From: Oreocharis arfaki | Lineage: Eukaryota; Chordata; Aves; Passeriformes; Paramythiidae | Assembly: GCA_013398015.1 (NCBI GenBank) | Contig: VZRR01007674.1 | Coordinates: forward strand, 46,891 to 110,890 | Reading direction: 5' to 3' | DNA length: 64,000 nucleotides | Shown: in pieces, positions 11,187 through 20,000 of the stretch | How the letters are laid out: each line of letters begins with the position of its first letter | Numbering within the stretch: the first letter of the stretch is position 1 | Translations under genes and position numbers: made by a program | The notes under the pieces: model-generated | Database searches by the model: none | The model's input: the letters and a program-made list of their open reading frames with translations, nothing else | Told to the model about the DNA's origin: nothing

Positions 11187-11739
11187 CCCCCGGCCCCACA
11201 TCCTCCGGCCCCACATCCCCCGGCCCCACATCCCCCTGGCCGCTCCCCACAGCGGGGCCCCAGCACGGGCACAGCCACACACCGGATACCCACACCCAGG
11301 ACAGGCCCCAGGACGCACAGGAAGGCTGAGCACGGCTTTCAGAGCCTGGCCTGGAATAGTGAAACATCCCGGGATCCCCAAGGCTGGAATGCTCCCCGAG
11401 AGCTGCTCCGACTGCCCAGCTGAGGAGGAGCAGTGCCCTGTGAGCCCACCTGGCTCTGCTCTGACACAGCACAACCCAGGGCAGCCCAACATAACCCAGT
11501 TTTGCCCCAGGGTGAGCTGGGCTGGTGGGACAGGAGCAGCAGCCCCCTCCCTCCTCCCCCCACGGGGTAGCGTGGCAGGCAGAGGGGCTGGGGGAACGTG
11601 TGGATGCTGCTCCTCCGGAACACAAACTGCTTCCACAGGAGTGTTTGATTCTCTCCTCATGGATGAAGGGATGGGCTCCCATTCCCAGGTCTCTCCACTT
11701 CCAATCCCTTTTGTGCATTTTCCAAAGAGGGGTTGATCA

Positions 11740-11860
11740 CATCCTGGCAGATGCTGGGAGCAGACGCCTAATGGAGGCCATCTGCCACATTTCACAGGGA
11801 AAATTATTCAAACTCACTAGGACTTTAATTTAATCAGCTGGCACTGAAGTGGGCACCGGG
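11740..11860. promoter_or_regulatory. AT-rich island, candidate enhancer
   Basis: About 120 bp contains GCCTAATGGAGG, GCCATCTGCCAC (E-box context), GAAAATTATTC and GACTTTAATTTAATCAGC. Motif-rich and bounded by GC-rich DNA. Confidence 0.35.
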
Positions 11861-11944
11861 CAATGGTGGGAGCAGGTGTGAGCCTGGGCCGGCAGAGGCA
11901 GAGGTGAGAGTTTCAGCCCCGCTCACTACACTGAGCACAGGAGC

Positions 11945-12120
11945 TCCCGGCGCTGTGAGGCCACTGGCGCTTGGCACGGGCACGAAGGCACGACGGGCAC
12001 CAGCCTCGATCGACCGAGGACGTCTCCCCTCGGGAACGCTCCTCGAGTAGCCCCAGCACTGCGGAACCGCGGCGTGGAGGAAGATTCACGGCTCAGCAGA
12101 TGGGCCGTCGTTACCAGGAA
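11945..12120. other. CpG-rich patch
   Basis: CpGs cluster here (for example TCGATCGACCGAGGACG near 12007 and ACCGCGGCGTGG near 12065). No TATA box, initiator or recognisable first exon was seen. It could be a weak CpG island. Confidence 0.33.
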
Positions 12121-12323
12121 GGAACCTGCCAGCCCTGCCTGCAGGCGTGTTCGCCCCCACGGTGTCCCTGGGGAGCTGGAGCCCCAGAGCCGGGCTGTGA
12201 GGAGGGAGAGGGCAGGAGGAGCCATCGCCAGGCATGCGGCAGCGTCACCCAGAGCGGCCTCGTGGAGCTCTCCCCGCCCCTTCCCACCTGGCCGACACCG
12301 TCCCACTCTGGCTCCCCCAAATG

Positions 12324-12339
12324 CTTCCCATATGGGAAG
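12324..12339. other. 16-bp perfect palindrome
   Basis: CTTCCCATATGGGAAG is identical to its reverse complement. It combines the CATATG E-box at the centre with TTCC/GGAA arms. About one such palindrome is expected by chance in 64 kb, so its significance is limited. Confidence 0.8.
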
Positions 12340-13414
12340 TGACAGATCAATTCACTGCAAAGAGGGGGAAGCGCCAGCCTGGCTCTGAGAAAAGGGGACA
12401 GGAGGAAAGGTGCCGTCTGTGCTGCATCCTCTGAAATCTCTGCCTCACCCAAGGCGAGGCAGCCTCCCGTGCCCAGCGGCTCCTGGCTCAGACACTCCCG
12501 GTGCCCACGGGAACCCCCAAGGAGAAATAAACCCATGTCTGTCAAAGAGAGGAGGCAAATGCAGCCTGGCCACTGCTCCAGACATCTGCAGAGATCTGGG
12601 ATCTCTCCAAGCATGTGGTGTCTCCTCGTTGCCTCTCTCACAAGCTGCAGAGGATGTGCAGAAGCATCCGACCACAGCAGCCCCACGCACCTGGCACATG
12701 AGCCCCTGCCAGGGACTAAAGGGGAAATGGCCCAAGCACAACATGGCCCAGGAGGGGACACAGGGCCAGAGGTCCTTGAAGTAAGTCACTGACGTCCCCA
12801 TTTGATCCCTGTGAGCAGAACCCGCCTGCACTGGGTGGAAGGACAAAGCCTCCGGCAGCCCTTGGCCAAGCTGATCGAGAGGCAAATTCTTCCCAAGCCC
12901 AAATGTGGGGGCACATTTACACCCAAGCCATTAATTCTGTCACATCACGCAAGCACAAGGCAGTTCCACACTGGATCAATTCCTCCCTGGCGGTACAGCA
13001 CGTCCAGGCTCAACCACTGAAACACATTTACCAGACCTGAGCTCCCCATGCTGACCCCTCACAGGGACCACAAGGACCCCAGGGGCTGGGGGTGACACTG
13101 GCCCAGCCCCTGCCACGTCACCCTTTCCCCTTCCACCACATTCCACACCACACCAGCCGACACAGGCCCCCCAGGCGGTGTGAAGGAGCAAACCCAGCTT
13201 TTCTCATCCCTGGAGCTCCCGGGAAACCACTCACCCGCCTGCTCAGGACCTTTCCAAAAGGCCCCGGCCCAGCTGAGCTGGAAGATCCATGGAGCTCAAA
13301 TGCAACTGGACAGTAAGGGAAGGGGATAACTTGGCAGCTGCTCACATTTAGTTTGCACCTTCTTTGCCAGTGTGGAAGGAAACAAACGACCTGTGAAGGG
13401 AACTGAGCGCAGTG

Positions 13415-13630
13415 ATTCATTACCCCCGATGTGTGATGATGGCTTAATTATTTTTCTAACTGGGGAGAGACGTTTTCTGACAGCAGGTGCAAATTAATTC
13501 TCCACTGTTTTAAGGAGTGATCGGCCCAGGACAAGCAGAAAACTGGAAAACCTAATTAAATCGGGAGCTGGGTAGAATAAATGGAGCAGGGAGTTTGTTT
13601 GCATGGTGCTGATGGGTATTAACGATCACT
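13415..13630. promoter_or_regulatory. AT-rich island with three TAATT-type homeodomain words
   Basis: About 215 bp. TTAATTA lies at 13444-13450, AAATTAATTC at 13491-13500 and CCTAATTAAA at 13551-13560, spaced about 45-60 bp. CAGCAGGTGC (E-box) and TTTGTTTGCATGG words are also present. It is strongly enhancer-like by composition; activity is inferred. Confidence 0.43.
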
Positions 13631-14379
13631 GGGAAAGGCACCAGGGCTCCCAGCAGGAAACTGGGCCTGTCTCCAGGGCTCCATGTGCCCAGACAGGCTT
13701 GGACAGTTTTGGGCAGGAGGTGCCACAGTGGTCACGGCATGTGCTACTACTGCACACAGATGGGGAAAGCCAGGGCTGTCCCCAGGGAGAGGCATGGATG
13801 GACAGGGAGAACCTGGGCTGTCCTCAGGGAGAGGCATGGATGGACAGGGAGAACCTGGGCTGTCCCCAGGGAGAGGCATGGATGGACAGGGAGAACCTGG
13901 GCTGTCCCCAGGGAGAGGCATGGATGGACAGGGAGAACCTGGGCTGTCCCCAGGGAGAGGGATCTGCAGGTGCTGAGCAGAGGAGGTGGCATCAGAGGCT
14001 GCCAGCCAGATGTGTAGCACTGGGGCTCCCCAAGTTCCTCCAGGCTGCGCATCCCTCAAGGGCCGTAGGACACCCAGTGCCTGAGCCCCCAGCACCCACT
14101 GGGCACGGGGGTGGGCGAGAAGCCTGTGCCATTCCTGTGCAGCCAGAGCAGGGATGGATTAAACGCCCTTGGAGGAGCCAGTGTCCAGCTTCTGGACCTC
14201 CAGCCCAGGCCCCCAGGCACAAGGAGCCACCACGGCCCTTCCAGCCCTGCTCTGGCCCCGGCACATGGTGCCACCACCGCCGGCTCCTGCACCGAGCGAT
14301 GAAAAATAGCCAACACCTGAAGGGTTTTGCCATGGGGCGGGGGGAGCAGCCAGGGCTGATCCCAACTTCGTCAGCTCCA
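13631..14379. other. GC-rich stretch with a minisatellite; no gene seen
   Basis: The 13603-14385 open frame is sustained by the 42-bp repeat listed separately (42 is a multiple of 3) and then by low-complexity Pro/Gly/Ala sequence. It is not supported as a gene. Confidence 0.5.
13776..13961. repeat. Minisatellite, 42-bp unit, 4.4 copies
   Basis: Units begin at 13776, 13818, 13860, 13902 and 13944 with CTGTCCCCAGGGAGAGG. The second unit has one C-to-T change (CTGTCCTC). Near-identity between units indicates recent expansion. The 42-bp unit keeps frames open and gives a 14-residue repeat in translation. Confidence 0.92.
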
Positions 14380-14445
14380 CAATGAGGGAAGAAAGAGTTT
14401 ATGTTGAACGGTTGCCGTGGAAACACTATTTATACTTTCCAGCAG
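14380..14445. promoter_or_regulatory. Short AT-richer island with RFX X-box-like motif
   Basis: GTTGCCGTGGAAAC at 14411-14424 matches the RFX X-box (GTTRCCNNGGYAAC) with one mismatch. It lies beside CACTATTTATAC. RFX factors bind such sites near ciliary and other genes. No start of transcription is visible nearby. Confidence 0.33.
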
Positions 14446-14879
14446 CTCCAGACCAGCTCTCCCAGCCCGGCCACCACGCAGTCCTGCTGCCCAGGCCGGG
14501 ATCACCATCACCCCTCCCTCCAACCTCAGCCTCTGGAGGCTGGAGCCCCTCGGCAACAGCCTCAGGGTGCTGAGCCAGCAGCTGCACCGCAGGGCTGCTC
14601 CCCAGCAGCATCCCAGAGCACCTCCAGGAATTTTAAATGGAAGGAGCACTAGAGTCCTAACTCAGATGATGCAAAGATGAAAATGGGGGAGATCAGAGGC
14701 ACCAGGAGGTTAAATGCGTGTCCTCGTCTCCCTGATCATTCTCTTCCTGCCTGAGGTTGCTCCTGCATGCAGCTCTCATCCCCACTCATCCCATCTCAGC
14801 ACCTGAGGGTCCCTCCCACCTCCCCCTGACTCCGAGCCCGCTGGGCTGCTCTGCCAGTCATCCCCCTCCAACACACCCG
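14446..14879. other. GC-rich stretch; nothing recognised
   Basis: Ordinary GC-rich sequence with no repeat, RNA or gene recognised. Confidence 0.5.
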
Positions 14880-15165
14880 CAATGCTGGGAAAAAGAGCCC
14901 TAATTGCTTTTTGTTTTTCTGCTTCTCCCATCATTAAATCCCTTCTTCATCCCTAATAGTTTGGGATTCTGTGAAGGTTAATATGTTTCAGGTTCCACAC
15001 AAGTACAGCTAATTAACAAACAGTCCCCTCAATTCCCTTTAATGCTACACATGGAATGCAATCGCTGCAATTACCTGCTTCCCAAAGCCATTACAAACCA
15101 CAGAAAATTAGCTGGAACAGGTGATAAAAACCTTCTTTTATTGGTTCATGAAAGGAGCTGATCTC
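14880..15165. promoter_or_regulatory. AT-rich island with RUNX, TEAD and homeodomain words
   Basis: About 285 bp. AGCTAATTAACAAAC lies near 15008, GGAATG (TEAD core) at 15053-15058, CTGCAATTACCTG near 15065 and AAACCACA (RUNX) at 15095-15102; CTTTTATTGG follows. Varied motif content over a long unique AT-rich segment makes this one of the best non-coding element candidates. Confidence 0.45.
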
Positions 15166-15799
15166 CAGGCAGCAGCTTCCCATCACGCAGATGGAGGGGC
15201 CAGCACCCCCTGAGCAGCCTGGCTGGGATCACCCCAGCTCCCGGTGAGCCCTAAAACACCATCGACCCCAGGTTTGCTTTCCTTTGGGTGCTCAAGCCCA
15301 GCGACATCTCAGACCCTGGTACTAAGAGCCAGCCCTGCTCCACCGCTGAGAACGAGCCTGTAATTAAAGCACGCGGCTTTAATTACCCCACGCGGCTGCC
15401 TGGGGAGAGACCCAGGGGAGGGGACAGAGCTCTGGTCCAGGGGACACCAGGACATTGTCCCACACAGGGTCCTCGGGGCCGGTGTGCTGCCCCTGAGTGC
15501 TGGGCCACAACCCCCAGGGACACACACCCAGAGATGGGCACAAGGGGGAGAACGTTCACATCCACCCCTGGAGGAAAAAGGGGAGGGAAGCTAAAAAAAT
15601 AAAAGTAAATCAGGAGCACCCTTATCAGGGGAGCCTCTTCATCGTCCCAGAGGAAGAGCATCTCCCACGGACTCCAGGAGGAGTCATGGACAAACCCCCT
15701 TCATCCTCCCTGCCGGGAGCGCTGGGCTGTTCCCGCAGCAATTGGAGCGCTTGCAGTGAACTCCGTGTCTGCTTTCGGGAGCCCCAGAGCAAGCCAGGA
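15166..15799. other. GC-rich stretch; contains the homeodomain-type dyad
   Basis: Apart from the dyad at 15360-15386 and an A-rich patch at 15585-15610 (CTAAAAAAATAAAAG), this is plain GC-rich sequence without a recognisable gene. Confidence 0.5.
15360..15386. promoter_or_regulatory. Inverted repeat of two TAATTA homeodomain sites
   Basis: An 11-bp arm (GTAATTAAAGC, 15360-15370) is exactly inverted at 15376-15386 (GCTTTAATTAC) around a 5-bp CpG-containing spacer ACGCG. Each arm holds a TAATTA core, 19 bp apart start to start. ACGCGGCT also recurs at 15390. The symmetry suggests a cooperative homeodomain dimer site. This is inference from symmetry. Confidence 0.5.
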
Positions 15800-15885
15800 A
15801 ATGCAGGGAGCTCCCAGCAAATTGCTCCATTGCTCCATTAGCCCTCATTAAAAACCAGCACCTCTCAGGCAAGGTTCGATTTCCA
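15800..15885. promoter_or_regulatory. Short AT-richer island
   Basis: GCTCCATT is repeated near 15825-15840 and CTCATTAAAAACC follows. The GGTTCGATTTCC word at about 15872 resembles a tRNA T-arm, but no tRNA fold surrounds it. Tentative element only. Confidence 0.22.
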
Positions 15886-16584
15886 GCTCCTGGATCTGGT
15901 GCCGGTGTGTGCCAGAAAGCTCTTCAGCATCAGCCTCCCCTCTGCCCCACCGCTCACAGCAGTGATGCCTGGGCTGGCTCCAGAGCCCACAGCCCTAAGG
16001 AAGCCCCAGCTGCACCCCCAGCCCAGCACGGGGCTCTTCCTCGGCCTGGTGGGGCAGGTGGAGGCAGCACGAGCGGAGCAGGGAGCGCTGTCCTCCCCTC
16101 CCCAGCACCCACATCCCCGTGCAGCAGGAGAACCCCCCCGGCTGTTCCGAGGGAACACATCGGCTCGGAGACACCAGGGACCCCTCACCCGGCACAGCGG
16201 GGTGGCACAGCGGGGTGACACAGCCTGGGCATCCCCTCCCAGCCCCTCCAGCACCAGCACCGCCACAGCCTCCCCACGGAAACCACGCTGCTGGTCACGC
16301 CCAGGGGCAGGCGGGTGTCCACAGGCAGCCGCCGGGGCCACCAGCCTCTCCCAGAGGCAACTCTGAGTGTCCCCAGCTGGGCTTGGCCAGCCCTTTGTGC
16401 CCCACAGCCCCCGCACTCAGCGGGACGTCGGCAGCCAGGGCGCGGTGCCCGGGCAGCTGCTGGCCCGGGCGTCCTGCTCATCACACCCATCCCGTGAGCA
16501 GCCTCTCCACAGCCACATCTTCTCTTCTCAGAGTCCTCCCCGAGCGCCAGAGCACCCTCCAGTGATGGGCCTGCCATGCAAGAG
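15886..16584. other. GC-rich stretch; nothing gene-like supported
   Basis: GC-rich sequence with a perfect 13-bp tandem pair at 16191-16216 (GGCACAGCGGGGT twice). No gene, RNA or transposon recognised. Confidence 0.5.
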
Positions 16585-16910
16585 CTCCTTAAAAATGTAA
16601 ATTGGGAACAGCCTCACAGCACAGGAGGAAAATCACTGTAAACAAAATCGCAGTTGCTGGGGAAACCATTAAAAATAGATTCCCCACGCTCCCCCTTTTG
16701 TGCTGGGTATTATACAGCTGGGTTCCTTCATTCCGCATTATTATTACTTTTTAATTATGAATAATTTCCTCCCTTCTATAGGAAGATGGAGTAAAAAACA
16801 GAACTTTCCAAACGAGGGGCCTTTAGGATATGTTTCAATATGCAAATGAAGGCAAACATGCATTCAGTGCTGTTTACGCCACGGGGTAAAAAATCTTTCT
16901 GCATTAACCC
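16585..16910. promoter_or_regulatory. Large AT-rich island with MEF2 and POU octamer words
   Basis: About 325 bp. TTAAAAATAG at 16669-16678 is a full MEF2 consensus match. ATGCAAAT at 16840-16847 is a perfect POU octamer. CATTATTATTACTTTTTAATTATG lies in between (about 16734-16760). Sharp GC-rich borders on both sides. It is among the strongest enhancer candidates in the window; activity and conservation are not visible from sequence alone. Confidence 0.47.
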
Positions 16911-18477
16911 TTCCCATGCCACATCCCCCCTTTCCTCCCCTTTCCCCCAGCCAGGAAGGACAGTGCCCACAGTCCCACCAGCAGCTGGATCCAGGATGAA
17001 GGGGACAGGCTGCGGCACAGACACGTGAGGGTAACGCCTCAGCAAGGCAGGCACGGTGCTGCCCTGCCAGCCCTGCCACGCTGCCCACTCCCCTCAGACA
17101 CCGAGTGACAGAACTGCTGCATGGCAGGGACCAGCTCTGCCTCCACAGGAGTTCTCCAGGCCCAGAAACACCAAGACCAGCACGACTTGTGCTGCCTCGG
17201 CCCTGGCGCGGGGCCCACGGGTGCTGGGTGAGCAGCGGGAGCAGGGAGAGGGGACACGCAGCCCCACGGGACGGGGCACGGCGAGTCCCCGCCTCACTGA
17301 GCAGTGACAGAAATCACACTCAATGCCCCTGCCCTGCACTGACACAGGACTCGGCCTCTGAGCAGAGGAAAGGTTCAGATTTGGAAAACGAGGGTACCTG
17401 GGAAGATGGTCCCATTCCAGAGTGTGACTCAGTGGCTATTTGCAGCCCTTGTCCACGGGAGAGGATGCTCCTGCCCCGGGCGCGCGGTCAGCCCCCGGCG
17501 CCGTGCCGGGCGCCAGCTGCGGCCCTGGCAGCCGCGTGGCACGGGCAGCTCCTGCCCACGGCCCCAGCACCGCGCACCAGGCGGAAGGCTCCGAGCAGGC
17601 TGGCCCCGGCCCACGGCCAGCAAACTGCCCGCTGCCGCAGAGGAGCAGATGGACGGGCCTGGGCACCCTCCAGTGCACGCTGAGCCCGTGTCCTACCTGC
17701 TCGGACACCGTGCTGCTCGTGGCCGGGGCCGGGGCCAGAGCCTGGCCGGCCCCGGGGCTGCGGCCGAGCCCAGAGCACCCAGAGCTGCGGGACAGACGGA
17801 TCCGTCTGTCCGTGGTGACCCAGCTGAGGGTTAGGAGCTGCACAAGGTGACACTGGTGTGTCACAGACACCCCCATTCCCTCCGAAGCTGTGCAGTCCCC
17901 ACCACAGGAGGAACGTGGCTTGCTTTAACTTTGGGAAAGTTTCTGCTGACCTATCACACAGTGTGGGTAAATAACGCTGAGCAGTGCCAGAGGCATTACA
18001 GCATGGGTACAAAAAACAGGCTGGAAAACCCCAAACAGGCCTGGCTTTGGAGTGTGGGATTTTCACAGGTAAGAAGAGAAGGTTTTCTTTTGTTTTCTGC
18101 AGATACCAAACTGGGACAGAGCCAGAACTGAGGAGAGAGGGCAGGTGCCTGACTTGAGGGCAACTTTAGCACCCTGCCGCCTCCTAAAAATCCCCAGAGA
18201 ACACAAGACCCCTTCTCCACAGAGACCAGCTCTCCTAATTCCCATTCCAAGTCCTTTAGTGTTCATCTCTCCTGTACAACCCAGATTTCAAAGTACCCTC
18301 ATGTACCAACACCAAATGATGCAGCCCAGGGCCAGAAGGACCCTCAGACCTGGGAAGTGCATTCCTGGAACACAGGCCAAAGGCTCCAATGCTGTGTTCG
18401 TCCCGTCACTGCCTTCCTCCCAGACAGATATCCGTGTTTGATCCACAGATAGCGAGCAGCAGAGAAACCCCCACAGG
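16911..18477. other. GC-rich block with a CpG island and splice-like signals; no gene supported
   Basis: It contains the CpG-rich stretch 17455-17825 and an AT-richer segment 17930-18110, in which a strong donor-like word (CACAG|GTAAGA, 18064-18073) is followed 34 bp later by an acceptor-like tract ending AG at 18102. An intron of 34 bp is too short for a vertebrate, so the pair does not define a gene by itself. Confidence 0.45.
17455..17825. other. CpG-rich stretch, possible CpG island
   Basis: CpGs are dense over about 370 bp, with CGGGCGCGCGGTC near 17478, then CGCCGTGCCGGGCGCC and, at 17735-17765, GGCCGGGGCCGGGG. It is one of the stronger CpG-rich segments internal to the window. Promoter activity is possible but no TATA box, start codon with recognisable product, or splice donor was identified. 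Confidence 0.42.
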
Positions 18478-18720
18478 CTTAAGCCGTTCCAGTGGTTAAT
18501 TACCTTCCCTGATAAAAATACGCACTTCGTTTCCAGTCAGAATTTGTCTTACTGGAGCTTTCAGAGCCTGGATCTTACGTCTTTTCCCTGCTAAATTAGA
18601 GCGCTCTGTACCCACAGACATCTCTTGATCACAAGCTAAAACAACCCACATCGCGAAGCCACCTCTTAAACTTCTCTTGGATGAAAAGTTCAACCTACTT
18701 AGGCTCTGTCTCCCACAGCA
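18478..18720. promoter_or_regulatory. AT-rich island, enhancer candidate (or unidentified minus-strand exon)
   Basis: About 240 bp of AT-rich DNA with GGTTAATTACC at the left edge. The minus strand is open across the whole island (18496-18825 frame), which is less usual in AT-rich DNA. It ends next to a GAAG|GTAATT donor-like word reading leftward near 18505. I do not recognise the peptide. A regulatory element is the simpler reading; an unknown exon is the alternative. Confidence 0.35.
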
Positions 18721-19784
18721 GAGCAGCTTTTCCAGCCCATGAACCATTTCTGTAGCTCCTTCCTGCACATTTCCCATGCCACCAGGGCTTTTCCAGCACA
18801 GCCCCCGAGCGTGGTGCCAGCACACGTTTGCCCTTCATTGCCCACGGGCAGCCCTTCATACCCAGCCACAACCGGGGTACAGCCACAGTCACCCCAACGG
18901 GGAGAGGGGACATTCAGCGTCCTGCCCTGGGGCTGGGGCTGGCAGCCACAGAGAGTGGCGAGCTGCCCCCACTCTCCTCCTGCCAGCTCCCCTCTGAACA
19001 GGATGGTCCCCAAACCCCTGTGACAACCAGCAAGCTGGGCCAAGGGGACGGCTGACACCATCGTCACCCCAGCGCCGCTTCCTCCAGGCACAGCAGGCCC
19101 ACGTCATGTGTTGGTCACCACCACTCCAGGCAAGGAAGTGGCCCCTCAGAAAGCAAAGATCCAAGTGCCTTCAAACCCCTCTGGGAGCTTGCCTTCAGGA
19201 GCGAGGGCAGCAACCAGAACTGGGGAGCCACAGAGCAGGTGTCCCAGAGAGCGCCCCAAGCCCAGAGGCACCTGGTGGCCCTGAGAGGTCACCAAGCAGC
19301 ACCCAGGCTCTGCTCCCCACCCTGCCCCGGAGGTCTGCAGCACCTGAGCCCCCTGGCCACGGAGTTGGGGCTGCAGCGCAGAGCAGAGGGATAGCAGGAT
19401 CCAGGGCACACCCCTCAGCACACAGCCCTGCACCCGAGGAATGGCCCAGCACTGACCACGCGGCACTGCTGTCCACAAACGAACCCAGGCAGCCCCCAGC
19501 GCTGGGAGAGCGGCTGAACCAGCAGATCCCCGGGGATACTCACAGGCTGCCGGGCTCCTACCGTCAGCACATCCATCCAGTCAGCACAAACTTCCAGTCA
19601 GAGCAGTCAGGAGAGCAAGGGAGGGAAGGTCTGCGCCGGGGCTGTGGTGATGCCCAGAAACCCCCCAAATCCTCCGCAGCTCCAGCTGGCAGCACTCTCC
19701 CTCCCTGCCAGCACAGAGGGCCAGGGAGCAGCCCGGGGAGCCCCGGCTCCATGTGCTCCCGGTCAGACGAGGTCCTGCTCCAGC
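18721..19784. other. GC-rich stretch; nothing recognised
   Basis: GC-rich sequence with overlapping open frames on both strands and no domain, repeat or RNA signature. Confidence 0.5.
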
Positions 19785-20000
19785 CACAACTGCATTCGTA
19801 TTTAATTCACAGCAATTACACTCACATGCTGCAAGACAAATACATTTTAGAAGCCCTCAGTTAAATGTGGATAATTATGGCTGCCTGCACCAGGGGACAG
19901 CCCTGCCCAGGCTCAGGAGGAAGAATCACATCCTGATTCCGCTAACGCTGTAAATTAGCAAGGCGCATCCCAATGGCAGCAGAGTAATTACCAGCTCCCA
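19785..20000. promoter_or_regulatory. AT-rich island pair, candidate enhancer
   Basis: Two AT-rich cores (19785-19890 and 19920-20000) are separated by a short GC-richer stretch. Words include GTATTTAATTCAC, GCAATTACAC, GGATAATTATGG, GTAAATTAGC and AGAGTAATTACC. At least three TAATTA/TAATTR cores suggest homeodomain input. Confidence 0.42.

Larger units (their letters stand above)
11078..11238. repeat. 81-bp perfect direct duplication with a single N at the seam
   Basis: The bases 11078-11157 recur exactly at 11159-11238, and the only N nearby is at 11158, precisely between the copies. Inside each copy are three short GGCCCCACATCC-type subrepeats. An exact duplication with an ambiguous base at its junction most likely reflects two overlapping contig ends joined without merging. 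A real tandem duplication is the alternative. Confidence 0.8.
9061..13414. other. GC-rich block; no gene seen; repeats and small islands listed separately
   Basis: Mostly GC-rich sequence. It contains small AT-rich islands (10130, 10675, 11740), a GGTCA-rich minisatellite, an 81-bp duplication with an N, and a CpG-rich patch at 11945-12120. The open frame spanning 10354-11736 is the longest in the window. It is carried by the tandem repeats and crosses the N, so I do not regard it as a gene. Confidence 0.5.

Noticed and set aside
10354..11736. Longest open frame (460 codons, plus strand)
   Set aside because: It runs through the GGTCA minisatellite, the 81-bp duplication and an N. Composition is repeat-driven and no domain is recognisable.
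12324..12339. 16-bp palindrome as a specific regulatory site
   Set aside because: About one such palindrome is expected by chance in the window, and it does not fit a CArG box or the two-base-spacer EBF site.
15865..15900. tRNA T-arm-like word GGTTCGATTTCC
   Set aside because: No acceptor stem, D-arm or anticodon arm can be placed around it.
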